From positions 51,583-88,008 of the forward strand of contig PMYK01000042.1 in the NCBI GenBank assembly GCA_003171255.1: a stretch of DNA of 36,426 nt, read 5' to 3'. Below the pieces are notes generated by a model, which did no database searches, had not been told where the DNA came from, and saw only the letters and a program-made list of their open reading frames with translations. The DNA is from Chloroflexota bacterium. Its GTDB lineage: Bacteria; Chloroflexota; Limnocylindria; Limnocylindrales; CSP1-4. Made by a program: the position numbers and the translations under genes. This document shows, one piece after another, positions 1-7,920 of this stretch. Position 1 is the first letter of the stretch. Each line of letters starts with the position of its first letter.

Positions 1-884
1 AGCTTGTCGCAGGCGCGGGCGACTTCGGGCGTGAGCTCGTTGGGATGGTTGAAGTGCAGGTTCATCCAGATCGGGTGGTACTTCGCCAGCATCTCGCACA
101 GGTCGTCGTCGATGCGCTGCGGCATGAAGACCGGGACGCGCGAGCCGATGCGGATGATCTCGATGTGGGGGATCTCGCGCAGGCTGCGGATTATCGATTC
201 GAGCAGCTTGGGGTTGAGGGTCAGGGCGTCGCCGCCGCTCAGCAGCACGTCCCGGACCTGCGGCGTGCGGCGCAGGTAGTCGAGCTGGGCCTCGACGTCG
301 TGGCGGTTGAAGTTCTGCGAGGCGTCGCCGACGATGCGCGACCGCGTGCAGTAGCGGCAGTAGCTTGCGCACTGGGTCGTGACCAGCATCAGGACCCGGT
401 CCGGGTAGCGGTGGACGAGCCCCGGCACCGGGGAGTGGCGGTCCTCGGCCAGCGAGTCCTCCATCATCGCCGTGAAGGCTTCGTGCTCGCAGTCGGTAGG
501 AATGACCTGGCGGCGGATCGGATCGTTCGGATCGTCGGGGTCGATCAGGCTCAGGAAGTAGGGCGTGATGTCGACCCGGAACTTGTCCGGGGAGGAGAGG
601 CCGGCGCGCTCGTCGTCGGTGAGATTGAGGACGCGGGCCACTTCTTCGAGCGTATTGACGCGGTTGCTGAGTTGCCAGCGCCAGTCGTTCCAGCGCTCAT
701 CGGGCACGTCCGCCCAGATCGGGGCGCGGCGGCTGACGGCGGGCTTGCCGTCGGGGCCGAGGGCGCGGGCCGGGTCGCGCAGGTTCACGAACGGGGCGTC
801 TTCGTGGCTCGTGGCCAGGTCGTCGCCGGCCGCGGCCGCGGGGCGCGCGGCGAGGTCGCGACCGCCAGCTACGGGCTCGACCAA
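1..884 (-). CDS. kamA: KamA-family radical SAM aminomutase (lysine 2,3-aminomutase-like), 3' end cut by window
   Basis: The reading frame is open from a TTG codon at 884 to the window edge (294 codons visible). KamA-family enzymes use a 4Fe-4S cluster, S-adenosylmethionine and PLP to move an amino group on lysine or a related amino acid. The cluster motif CxxxCxxC is visible as CASYCRYC at residues 172-179 (codons near 348-371), followed by the family stretches DVEAQLDYLRR, DVLLSGGDALTL and IRIGSRVPVF. The start is chosen because GGAGG lies 6 nt upstream (891-895) and an in-frame stop at 939-941 closes the frame just before it. The cluster sits about 45 residues later than in the clostridial enzyme, so there is an N-terminal extension. 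The C-terminal half that binds substrate is outside the window, so lysine cannot be told from glutamate or beta-lysine-type relatives. Confidence 0.9.
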   Translation of the reverse strand, partial: MVEPVAGGRDLAARPAAAAGDDLATSHEDAPFVNLRDPARALGPDGKPAVSRRAPIWADVPDERWNDWRWQLSNRVNTLEEVARVLNLTDDERAGLSSPDKFRVDITPYFLSLIDPDDPNDPIRRQVIPTDCEHEAFTAMMEDSLAEDRHSPVPGLVHRYPDRVLMLVTTQCASYCRYCTRSRIVGDASQNFNRHDVEAQLDYLRRTPQVRDVLLSGGDALTLNPKLLESIIRSLREIPHIEIIRIGSRVPVFMPQRIDDDLCEMLAKYHPIWMNLHFNHPNELTPEVARACDK

Positions 885-890
885 GGCGCG

Positions 891-895
891 CCTCC
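891..895 (-). promoter_or_regulatory. Shine-Dalgarno site deciding the TTG start of kamA
   Basis: GGAGG on the minus strand, 6 nt before the TTG at 884. No ATG or GTG lies in frame between the upstream stop (939-941) and this TTG, so the site fixes the start. Confidence 0.7.
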
Positions 896-1071
896 GGGGT
901 TCGTGACCGCTCTGCCAGGGGAGTCGGCAGGGTCGGCTCTACGCATAATCCCTATGCAGTGTGAATGCCCGGAGATCATACATCGGCCGAGACGGGACGA
1001 GGGCCCCTCTCGAACTCCGTCCCGGAAGTCGCAGCTTCTCGGCGAGCCACACGCACACCACGGCCGCGGCG

Positions 1072-1647
1072 TCAGCCGCCCGCCCTCTCTTTGGCGAGCG
1101 CCCGCTCCAAAGCCACGGTCTGCAGGGCAATGATCGCCATCGCGTCGGTGATCTCGCCACGGCCGATCATGGCCATCGCCTCGTCGAACGGGACCCAGCG
1201 GAGCTCGATCTGCTCGGTGCCCTCGGGATCGGCCGTGCCCGTGACCAGGTCGGTGGCCACGAACAGAACCGCGGTCTCGTCGGTGACCGAGTTCGAGAGA
1301 TCGCACCGGCATAGCTCGCGCCAGGTTCCGCCGGCGTAGCCGGTCTCTTCGGCCAGCTCGCGACGCGCGGCCTCCTCGGGCGACTCGTCTGCGCCGCCGC
1401 CGCCCTCGGGGATCTCCCAGGAGTAGCGATCCAGGGTGTAGCGGTACTGCCCGACCAGCAGGACGCTGTCGGTGGCCAGGTCGAGCGGCACCACGCCGAC
1501 GGCTCGATGCAGGAAATGCACGACGCCGTAGATGCCGGGCCGCCCGTCCGGCCGGATCACCTCGTCGTGGAACAGCTCGATCCAGGGGTTGTCGTAGACC
1601 ATGTGCCGGGAGACCCGGCGCCAGGGATTCGGCTCGCTCGCACTCAC
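1072..1647 (-). CDS. Nudix hydrolase, ADP-ribose pyrophosphatase type
   Basis: The 191-residue protein has a complete Nudix box at residues 82-104 (G-x5-E-x7-REL-x-EE-x-GY), which binds the metal ions used to cleave nucleoside diphosphates linked to another group. The stretch GQYRYTLDRYSWEIPEG just before the box is typical of the ADP-ribose/ADP-sugar pyrophosphatase (NudF-like) branch; the exact substrate is not fixed by this. The GTG at 1647 is chosen because the -10-like hexamer TACGAT (1654-1659) ends exactly 6 nt upstream, fitting a leaderless mRNA; the frame stays open further upstream, but that part looks non-coding and lies antisense to the SIMPL-domain gene. The gene runs in the same direction as kamA, 187 nt upstream of it. 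Confidence 0.92.
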   Translation of the reverse strand: MSASEPNPWRRVSRHMVYDNPWIELFHDEVIRPDGRPGIYGVVHFLHRAVGVVPLDLATDSVLLVGQYRYTLDRYSWEIPEGGGGADESPEEAARRELAEETGYAGGTWRELCRCDLSNSVTDETAVLFVATDLVTGTADPEGTEQIELRWVPFDEAMAMIGRGEITDAMAIIALQTVALERALAKERAGG

Positions 1648-1653
1648 GGTCAA

Positions 1654-1659
1654 ATCGTA
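1654..1659 (-). promoter_or_regulatory. -10 element of a putative leaderless promoter (Nudix gene)
   Basis: TACGAT on the minus strand, followed by six bases and then the GTG start at 1647. No convincing -35 hexamer was seen. The same 6-nt geometry recurs at five other genes in the window. Confidence 0.5.
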
Positions 1660-1749
1660 GCGGCTGCCGGCGCACGCCTCGAGGGAACCGGACGCCGTTC
1701 CGCAGCGTCGATGATCGGTATAGCGCAGGCATCTATGAGGAGACCGGCC

Positions 1750-2550
1750 ATGACCGACCAGGCGCCCAACGACACGCTCGAGCCGCGAACCGATCGCCGC
1801 GCCGGCCCGATCACCACCGGCCGCTTGATCGCCGTTACGGCGGCAGCGAGCCTGCTTGTCGGCATCATCGTCGGCCCAATCGTGAGTGGCCGTCCTGCTC
1901 AGGCCGCTGATACGACGGGCGCCCCCGAGCACGTCGTCACCGTCTCGGGCACGGGCGAGGTCAGCGTGGCCCCGGACGTCGCCGACGTCGTGATCGGAGT
2001 CACGGTTCAGAAGTCCACGGTCACCGAGGCTCAATCCGCCGCGGCCTCCTCGATGAGCGCGGTCATGGCCGCAATCAAGAGAGACGGCGTCGACGCCAAA
2101 GACATCGTCACCATCGACCTCAGCCTGAGCCCCGTCTACGACTACAGCTCGAGTGGTTCCGTGCCGAAGCTCGTCGGCCAGCAGTTCACCAACACCGTCA
2201 AGGTCACCGTGCGCAACCTCGCGTCCGTGGCAGCTGTCGTCGATGACGCGATCGCGGCCGGGGCAACCACCGTAAGCGGCATCAGCTTCCGCGTGAATGA
2301 TCCCAAGACGGTCCAGGCCCAGGCCCGCCAACTGGCCATGGTCGACGCGCGGGCCAAGGCCGACGCCCTTACGTCACCGGCCGGCGTCTCGGTCAAGGGC
2401 GTGGCCCAAATCACGGAGACGACGAGCCAGCCCACGCCGGTCTACTACTCGGCATCGCTCGACGCCAAGGCGGCATCGGTCTCGACGCCGATTCAAACGG
2501 GCACGACCGACATCGTGATCCAGGTCACGGTGAGCTACCTCATCGGCTGA
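1750..2550 (+). CDS. SIMPL (DUF541/YggE-like) domain protein, membrane anchored
   Basis: A 266-residue protein with a short charged N-terminus, one hydrophobic segment at about residues 26-46 and then a SIMPL domain from about residue 60 (VVTVSGTGEVSVAPDVADVVIGV), the hallmark start of the YggE/BP26 family. The domain is therefore expected outside the membrane. The family is linked to oxidative stress in E. coli and to periplasmic oligomers in Brucella; the molecular activity is unclear. ATG at 1750 is preceded by AGGAGA at 1737-1742; an in-frame ATG at 1735 is an alternative. TATAGC at 1719-1724 could be a -10 element giving a leader of about 20 nt. Confidence 0.88.
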   Translation: MTDQAPNDTLEPRTDRRAGPITTGRLIAVTAAASLLVGIIVGPIVSGRPAQAADTTGAPEHVVTVSGTGEVSVAPDVADVVIGVTVQKSTVTEAQSAAASSMSAVMAAIKRDGVDAKDIVTIDLSLSPVYDYSSSGSVPKLVGQQFTNTVKVTVRNLASVAAVVDDAIAAGATTVSGISFRVNDPKTVQAQARQLAMVDARAKADALTSPAGVSVKGVAQITETTSQPTPVYYSASLDAKAASVSTPIQTGTTDIVIQVTVSYLIG

Positions 2551-2711
2551 AGCTGAGCGTCTGGCGGGGCCGAGTCGGGCTTGGGGCAACTGGGCGCGGC
2601 CCGCCAGTCCAAATGATCACCAAGTCCGGTGTGTTTTACGCCAGCGGTCACCTGATGGCGGGACCAACGGCAGGGGTTTGGCACCGACGCGAGCGCGATA
2701 CTGGTTCAGTC

Positions 2712-3152
2712 ATGCGACTAGACCTGACCAAACGCAGCGACTATGCCATCCGCGCCATGCTCGCCCTGACCATGGTCCCCGGTGGACTGCTCAGCAGTCG
2801 CAAGATCGCTGAAGAGATGAAGATCCCGCCGCGCTTCCTGCCCCAGATCATGGGCGACCTGACGCGCGCCGGGCTGGTCGAAGCTCATCCTGGGCGGGCC
2901 GGAGGCTACAGGCTGGCCAAGGACGCCGCTTCGGTCACCATCCTCACGGTCATCGAGGCGGTGGAGGGCGATCCGCATCGCCAGATCTGCGTGATGCGCG
3001 GGACAGCCTGCGGCGTGGATGGCGAGTGTGGCGTCCACGATGTCTTCTACGCAGCCGAAAGCGCGATCCTCGAGCGCCTCAACGCGGCTACGCTCCGCGG
3101 CATCATAGATTCCTACCTGGCGAAGCAGGCGGCCGCCGCCGCGACACCGTAA
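2712..3152 (+). CDS. Rrf2/IscR-like transcriptional regulator with candidate Fe-S ligands
   Basis: A 146-residue Rrf2-family winged-helix regulator: it starts MRLDLTKRSDYAIRAMLAL and has the wing signature HPGRAGGYRLAK (59-70). Three cysteines at 93, 100 and 106 plus His109 form a C-x6-C-x5-C-x2-H cluster close to the C-x5-C-x5-C-x2-H used by IscR, so an iron-sulfur cofactor is likely and the protein probably senses iron-sulfur, redox or nitric oxide state. The ATG at 2712 gives the canonical Rrf2 N-terminus; no Shine-Dalgarno sequence precedes it. An upstream in-frame extension to 2613 is not conserved-looking. No suf/isc genes lie next to it, so its regulon cannot be read from context. Confidence 0.9.
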   Translation: MRLDLTKRSDYAIRAMLALTMVPGGLLSSRKIAEEMKIPPRFLPQIMGDLTRAGLVEAHPGRAGGYRLAKDAASVTILTVIEAVEGDPHRQICVMRGTACGVDGECGVHDVFYAAESAILERLNAATLRGIIDSYLAKQAAAAATP

Positions 3153-3220
3153 CCCGCATCTCCCCGCTCGGCCGGATGATGCCTCGTTGCCTTCTGCGAG
3201 CCTCGGGCGGCGCGTCGGGC

Positions 3221-3802
3221 TCAGCTGCGCCGGACCCGAGTCTCCCATTCGTCGGCGAGGATGCTCATGTGGATCTCGTCCCAGAACTGGCCGTCGCGGA
3301 AGATGGCTTGACGCGCTCGGCCCTCGACAACGAAGCCGCACTTCTCGTATGAGCGGATCGCCCGCGAGTTGAACTCGAAGACCGTCAGCGCGACTCGATG
3401 CAGTGCCAGGCGCGTGAAGGCATGGGCGAGCATCAGCTCCGTGGCCTCGGTGCCGTAGCCCTTGCCCCAGGCGTCGCGCTCGCCGACGGTGATGTGATAC
3501 AGCGTCGACCCATGGTCGCCGTCGAGCTGGCTGAACGCGCACGTGCCGATCAGTCGGTCCGTGTCGCGGACGTGGATGGCCATGGCCAGGAACTCGGAGC
3601 CCATGATCCGCGCGTAGAAGAACCGCTGGACTTCGTCGTTCGATAGCGGCGAAACCTGGTAGCGGGTCAGGCGGGCGACATCGTGGTCGGCGTACCAGCG
3701 CGTGAAGGCACGCAGGTTCTCCGCTCGGTGCCGGCGCAGGACGACCAGTCGGCCAGGGATGACCTCCGGACGCCAGGACTCGCGCTCAGGCGCGGCGGCC
3801 AT
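3221..3802 (-). CDS. GNAT N-acetyltransferase, RimJ/RimL type
   Basis: A 193-residue single-domain GNAT of the RimJ/RimL group (Acetyltransf_3). The acetyl-CoA binding motif is visible around residues 105-118 (GERDAWGKGYGTEAT), followed by the FEFNSRAIRSYEKCGF stretch typical of the C-terminal half of the fold. These enzymes acetylate protein N-termini, ribosomal proteins, aminoglycosides or small amines; the substrate cannot be read from sequence. The ATG at 3802 has a G-rich Shine-Dalgarno-like run 7-8 nt upstream. It converges with the Rrf2 gene (68 nt apart) and diverges from the DNA ligase gene. Confidence 0.9.
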   Translation of the reverse strand: MAAAPERESWRPEVIPGRLVVLRRHRAENLRAFTRWYADHDVARLTRYQVSPLSNDEVQRFFYARIMGSEFLAMAIHVRDTDRLIGTCAFSQLDGDHGSTLYHITVGERDAWGKGYGTEATELMLAHAFTRLALHRVALTVFEFNSRAIRSYEKCGFVVEGRARQAIFRDGQFWDEIHMSILADEWETRVRRS

Positions 3803-3882
3803 TTCGACCCCCGGTTCGCCAGAGTGGATCGGTCGAAGCGAGTCGAGCGGGTTTCACGGATCGAAGGTATACCATCGCCGCC

Positions 3883-5685
3883 ATGCGTGGCTGGAGCGAG
3901 TTGGCCGAGCGCGTCGCCGGGACCACCCGCACCTCGGAGAAGACCTCGCTGCTCGCGCGCTATCTGGCGCAATTGCCGGCTGCCGAGTTGCGTGCCGCCG
4001 CCACGTTTCTGGCGGGGCGGCCGTTCGCGGAGGCCGATCAGCGGGCAGTCGGTCTTGGCTGGGCCACGATCGCCGCGGTCGTCAATCAGCTGGCGGGGGC
4101 TCCCTCCGGCGCACTCGGCGAGGCCTACGATCGCTCGTCCGACCTGGGCCAGGCCGTGGCCGAGGTCCTGGAGTTGCGGCCCGACGCCCCCGACGCGAGC
4201 CAGTGCCCCAGCCTGGGCGAGGTGGCGGAGGCATTCGCCGCCGTAGAGGCCGCGCCGGGCTCGGCGGGTCGGGCAGCAGCGTTTGCCGCACTGCTCCGCC
4301 GCTGCGACGCACTCACCTCCAAGTACGTGGTCAAGATCCTCGCCGGCGAGTTGCGCATCGGGCTCCGCGAGGGGCTTCTCGAGGCGGCCATCGCCGAGGC
4401 ATTCGGTCGGCCCAGGGCGGAAGTGGGCATGGCCCTGATGCTCACCGGCGACACGGGCGAGACCGCCGTCCTCGCCAAGGAGGACCGGCTGCGAGAGGCT
4501 CGCCTGCGGCTCCTGCACCCAATCAAGTTCATGCTCGCGTCGCCCGCCGAGGACGCCGTCGAGATCATTTCGCGACTGGGCCCAACGGTCTGGGTCGAAG
4601 ACAAGTACGACGGCATCAGGGCCCAGCTCCACCGGCGCGGGTCCGCGGTGCGGCTCTACAGCCGCGACCTGCACGACATCAGCCAGCAGTTCCCGGAGAT
4701 CGTCGAGGCGGCCGGGCCGCTCAATTGGGACGGGATCCTCGACGGCGAGATCCTGGCCTATGCCAACGGCCACGTGCTGCCGTTCCTAACTCTGCAGACG
4801 CGACTCGGCCGTAAGGAGCCGACGGCCCAGGTCCAGAGCGAGGTGCCCGTGGCGTACGTGGCCTTCGATTTGCTGGCCCTGGGGCCGCGGTCGAATCATC
4901 GGGACGCATCGCCCAACGGCCACAACTCCGAAGAGGTCGCAGCCGAGCCCGCGGGCCGGGACGGTATCGAGGCCGCCGTGGTCGTGCCGATGCTCGGAGT
5001 TCCGCTGGTGGAGCGACGACGGCAGCTCGAGCGGCTGGACCTGCCGACCGTTGCGGCGGGCGGCCGTTTCGCGCTGTCGCATCTGGTCACGGCGGATTCG
5101 GTCGAGGCGCTGGACCGCATCTTCGACGAGGCCCGCGCCCGGCTCAACGAGGGCCTGATGGTGAAGGACCCCGAGAGCTTCTACTCGCCCGGACGGCGGG
5201 GCATGGGCTGGCTGAAGATGAAGCGCGCCCTCGCCACGCTCGACTGCGTCGTCGTGGGTGTTGAAGGCGGACATGGCAAACGGCATGGCGTTCTGTCGGA
5301 CTACACGTTCGCCGTCCGCGACGAATCGACCGACGGCCTGGTCACCATAGGCAAGGCATATACGGGCCTGACCGACGCGGAGATCGCCGAGATGACGCGC
5401 TGGTTCGAGGCCCATACGGTCCGACGAATTGGCCGGTTCAGGCAGGTCGAGCCGGTTGTCGTGGTCGAAGTCGCCTTCGACGTCATCCAGCGCTCGAACC
5501 GCCACCAGTCGGGCTTCGCCCTGCGCTTCCCGAGGATCGTCCGGCTTCGGACCGACAAGAGCTCGACCGAGATCGACACGCTGGCCAACGTCGGTCGGCT
5601 GCACCGAGAGCTGCAATTCGGAGCCGAGTACCTGATCACTGCGGACGCCAGGCAGTCGGCGAGACGGCCGATCGAGACTACCTGA
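3883..5685 (+). CDS. lig: ATP-dependent DNA ligase, archaeal/LigB type
   Basis: A 600-residue ATP-dependent ligase that seals nicks via a lysyl-AMP intermediate. Residues 1-200 form the helical DNA-binding domain (LTSKYVVKILAGELRIGLREG). The nucleophile is Lys241 in EDKYDGIRAQ (codon 4603-4605). Motif III is DGILDGEILAY, motif IV EGLMVKDPES and motif V WLKMKR; the C-terminal OB domain ends near FALRFPRIVRLRTDK. Full family length and all motifs are present, so it should be active. Such ligases in bacteria act beside NAD-dependent LigA, usually in repair. A -10-like TACCAT (3870-3875) lies 7 nt before the ATG, and there is no clear Shine-Dalgarno sequence, so the mRNA may be leaderless. No Ku or LigD-type genes are adjacent. 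Confidence 0.95.
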   Translation: MRGWSELAERVAGTTRTSEKTSLLARYLAQLPAAELRAAATFLAGRPFAEADQRAVGLGWATIAAVVNQLAGAPSGALGEAYDRSSDLGQAVAEVLELRPDAPDASQCPSLGEVAEAFAAVEAAPGSAGRAAAFAALLRRCDALTSKYVVKILAGELRIGLREGLLEAAIAEAFGRPRAEVGMALMLTGDTGETAVLAKEDRLREARLRLLHPIKFMLASPAEDAVEIISRLGPTVWVEDKYDGIRAQLHRRGSAVRLYSRDLHDISQQFPEIVEAAGPLNWDGILDGEILAYANGHVLPFLTLQTRLGRKEPTAQVQSEVPVAYVAFDLLALGPRSNHRDASPNGHNSEEVAAEPAGRDGIEAAVVVPMLGVPLVERRRQLERLDLPTVAAGGRFALSHLVTADSVEALDRIFDEARARLNEGLMVKDPESFYSPGRRGMGWLKMKRALATLDCVVVGVEGGHGKRHGVLSDYTFAVRDESTDGLVTIGKAYTGLTDAEIAEMTRWFEAHTVRRIGRFRQVEPVVVVEVAFDVIQRSNRHQSGFALRFPRIVRLRTDKSSTEIDTLANVGRLHRELQFGAEYLITADARQSARRPIETT

Positions 5686-5770
5686 GAGCGTTCGACCGGC
5701 TGGCGCGCTCCAGGCAAGTTACCCATGAGAAGCATCCAGATGGACCATCCCGAACCGACGCGGGGGCAGC

Positions 5771-5776
5771 TATCCT
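5771..5776 (+). promoter_or_regulatory. -10 element of a putative leaderless promoter
   Basis: TATCCT followed by six bases (gcgccc) and the ATG at 5783. No Shine-Dalgarno sequence fits in the gap. The -35 region is weak. Confidence 0.5.
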
Positions 5777-5782
5777 GCGCCC

Positions 5783-6349
5783 ATGCTTGGATCCTTCAAT
5801 CCGATTCGGTCGCTCTCGATCACCGTTGTAACCGCGCAGTTGATCATCCAGGGCTCGCTCCGAACCAGGCTGCGTCGCCTGACTGACGTGCTGAGCGAAC
5901 CCGATTGCAAGCACCTGATCCTGATCGACGCAACCTTCCTGGAACTCGGATCGCGGCGCGTCGTGGCGAACTCGATCGTGTCGCAGGTCCAGCTGTCCGA
6001 CGTGCTCTTCTTGCACACGAACGGTGAGGCCGAATCGGGGCAGGAGATGCGGACCCCCAAGCAGGCGATCCGAGCGATCCTGCTGGCACCGCCCTTCACG
6101 ATCGATGGACAGATTCACCTGCCCATGGAATCGGAGCTCAACCAGGCACTCGACTCGTTCGACGGTAAGTTCGTGCCAGTCACGAACGCGCGCTACTGGG
6201 CGTACGGCGTGGCCGAGTCTCCCAACTCCGTCGATCTGCTTGCGCTCAACCTCGCCAGGGCCCACGTCGCCGTACCTCCCGGCGTCGTCTGGAACAAGGA
6301 CGGTCCGTCCGAGGCGGCCTCCCGTGGCGGCGGCTCGAATCCCTGGTAA
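5783..6349 (+). CDS. Conserved-looking protein of unknown function
   Basis: A 188-residue soluble protein with no signal peptide or membrane segment. I do not recognise a family securely. It reads like a real folded protein: alternating hydrophobic strands (SITVVTAQLIIQGSL, KHLILIDATFLELGS), a central QVQLSDVLFLHTN strand and a later PFTIDGQIHLPM strand suggest a beta-rich fold with an internal repeat of similar strand patterns. The C-terminal 20 residues are Gly/Ser-rich and probably disordered. The ATG at 5783 sits 6 nt after a TATCCT hexamer and has no Shine-Dalgarno sequence. It follows the DNA ligase by 97 nt but appears to have its own promoter. Confidence 0.75.
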   Translation: MLGSFNPIRSLSITVVTAQLIIQGSLRTRLRRLTDVLSEPDCKHLILIDATFLELGSRRVVANSIVSQVQLSDVLFLHTNGEAESGQEMRTPKQAIRAILLAPPFTIDGQIHLPMESELNQALDSFDGKFVPVTNARYWAYGVAESPNSVDLLALNLARAHVAVPPGVVWNKDGPSEAASRGGGSNPW

Positions 6350-6481
6350 GCGGCCGTGCGGGGTGCGCCACAAACAATCGACGCGGCTCTTAACAGTGCC
6401 CGCTTCGTCGGTCCGATGAGCCTCCCCAGACTGAACCGGCCACCTGCCGGCCCCGGGAGCGGTCATTTGGCGAGGGCCGCC

Positions 6482-6487
6482 TATCAT
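6482..6487 (+). promoter_or_regulatory. -10 element of a putative leaderless promoter (aminotransferase)
   Basis: TATCAT followed by six bases (tgaccc) and GTG at 6494. It favours the first of two adjacent GTG codons (6494 rather than 6497) as the start. Confidence 0.55.
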
Positions 6488-6493
6488 TGACCC

Positions 6494-7738
6494 GTGGTGA
6501 CCCCGTTCCTCCCCGACGACGAGAAGATTCCGGCCATTCGCGAGGCGCTGCCGTCCACGGCCGCGGGCATCTATCTCAACACGGGCACCGCCGGACCACT
6601 ACCCAGGGAAACCGCCCATGCCATGGCCGAGGCTGAGGCCTGGGATCTGCGCACCGGCCGCGCGGACCTCAACTTCTACAAGGATTCGGTCGAGCGCAAG
6701 GCCGAGGCGCGCGCGTCCATCGCCGCGGTCCTCGGCACGGACCCGAGCCACATGGCCCTCACGCACGCCACCACTGACGGGATGAACGTGGCGACATGGG
6801 CGGTCGATTGGCGGGCGGGCGACGTGGCCGTGACCACCAACCTCGAGCACCCCGGCGGCTTGGGTCCGCTCTGGGCGGTTCGCGAGCGCTACGGCGTGGA
6901 GCTGAAGATCGCCGACATCGGCATGGGGGCCGATCCGGCGAACGTCCTGGCAACGTTCGACCGGGCCATCGTCCCCGGAACGCGGCTCGTCTCGCTGTCC
7001 CACGTCACGTGGGCCACCGGCGCATGCCTCCCCATCCGCGAGATCGCCGAGCTCGCCCACTCGCGAGGCGCGCTCGTCGCCATCGATGGCGCTCAGGCTG
7101 TCGGCGCGATTCCGGTCGCGGTCGAGGAGTTGGGCGCCGACTTCTACGCCGTGCCCGGTCAGAAGTGGCTGCTCGGTCCCGAGGGCATGGGCGCGGTCTA
7201 TTGCGCCGACTCGGTTCTCGATCGACCGCGCCTGGCGTTCGCCGGCTATTCGAGCTTCGAGTCGATGGACCTGGCGGCGGAGGCGAAACTCTGGCCCGAC
7301 GCCCGCCGGTTCGAAGGCGTCGGCTTCCACGGGCCCTCCGTTCTCGGCTTTGCTCGAAGCGTTGCCTGGCTGTCGATGTTCGTGGGCTGGCAGTGGATCC
7401 ACGACCGCATCGCCCGGATGGCCGGCGAGACTGCGGCAATGCTGGCCGACGCGCCCGGCGTCGAGGTTCTGACGCCGCGCGAGAACATGGCCGGCCTCGT
7501 TACGTTCCGGATCGCCGGCTGGAAGTCGACCTCGGCCCTGAGGGAGCTCTCGCAGCGGACGCTGTGTATCGCCCGCACCATCCCGCCCCTCGACGCGATC
7601 CGCATCAGCGTCGGCTTCTTCAACACCGACGGCGAGCTGCGCCGCTTCCGCGATGGCGTGGCCCTGGTTGCCGAGACCACGCCCGAGACGATCCCGCACC
7701 GCGCCCACATCGAAGTCCTACGCGGCGGCGTCGACTAG
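6494..7738 (+). CDS. PLP-dependent class V aminotransferase (cysteine desulfurase/isopenicillin epimerase-like)
   Basis: A 414-residue class V aminotransferase-fold enzyme. The N-terminal region has YLNTGTAGPLPRET, and the PLP-binding region has THATTDGMNV and HVTWATGA. AIDGAQAVGAIPV provides the Asp that holds the pyridine nitrogen. The Schiff-base lysine is Lys224 in PGQKWLLGPEGMG (codon 7163-7165). This branch covers cysteine desulfurases, isopenicillin N epimerase-like proteins and kynureninase-like lyases. The lysine context (GQKW rather than HK) and the lack of an obvious catalytic-cysteine loop argue against a housekeeping IscS or SufS. No iron-sulfur genes are adjacent. The start is the GTG at 6494, predicted leaderless. 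Confidence 0.88.
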   Translation: MVTPFLPDDEKIPAIREALPSTAAGIYLNTGTAGPLPRETAHAMAEAEAWDLRTGRADLNFYKDSVERKAEARASIAAVLGTDPSHMALTHATTDGMNVATWAVDWRAGDVAVTTNLEHPGGLGPLWAVRERYGVELKIADIGMGADPANVLATFDRAIVPGTRLVSLSHVTWATGACLPIREIAELAHSRGALVAIDGAQAVGAIPVAVEELGADFYAVPGQKWLLGPEGMGAVYCADSVLDRPRLAFAGYSSFESMDLAAEAKLWPDARRFEGVGFHGPSVLGFARSVAWLSMFVGWQWIHDRIARMAGETAAMLADAPGVEVLTPRENMAGLVTFRIAGWKSTSALRELSQRTLCIARTIPPLDAIRISVGFFNTDGELRRFRDGVALVAETTPETIPHRAHIEVLRGGVD

Positions 7739-7786
7739 CGACGGCGCCCGGCAGGTTCGCCCCGTGGTGTACGATCGTGCCCCGGC

Positions 7787-7862
7787 GGGGGAGTAGCTCA
7801 ACGGTTAGAGCATGGCTCTTATACAGCCCCGGTTGGAGGTTCGAATCCTCCCTCCCCTACCA
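7787..7862 (+). tRNA. tRNA-Ile with UAU anticodon, CCA encoded
   Basis: A full cloverleaf can be drawn. The acceptor is 7787-7793 with 7852-7858 (first pair G-U), the D arm 7796-7811, the anticodon arm 7813-7829 and the T arm 7835-7851 with loop TTCGAAT. The discriminator is A at 7859 and CCA is encoded at 7860-7862. The anticodon loop CTTATAC places TAT at 7820-7822, which reads AUA (Ile). One mismatch (T-C) is present at the outer anticodon-stem pair. Most bacteria read AUA with a CAU anticodon modified to lysidine, so a UAU species is less common. Confidence 0.85.
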
Positions 7863-7905
7863 GCCCCGACGATGGCACCGCGTGCTGCTGCGTGCGCGTC
7901 GCGAC

Positions 7906-7914
7906 GGAGGTGAT
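7906..7914 (+). promoter_or_regulatory. Near-perfect Shine-Dalgarno site deciding a TTG start
   Basis: GGAGGTGAT, a full match to the 16S rRNA 3' end, ends 6 nt before the TTG at 7921. It identifies TTG as the start of the HAD gene. Confidence 0.8.
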
Positions 7915-7920
7915 CGAACC

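Noticed and set aside
45-1133. Long plus-strand open frame of 362 codons
   Set aside because: It is antisense to the KamA and Nudix genes, whose motifs are clear; its own composition is Asp/Val/Arg-rich and unstructured, typical of the complement of a GC-rich gene.
1648-2331. Upstream extension of the Nudix frame on the minus strand
   Set aside because: It runs antisense through the SIMPL-domain gene and has His/Asp/Gly-rich filler composition; the Nudix family length is reached from the GTG at 1647.
6796-7920. Plus-strand frame continuous with the HAD protein
   Set aside because: It crosses the aminotransferase gene in another frame and the tRNA; a near-perfect Shine-Dalgarno site places the HAD start at 7921.
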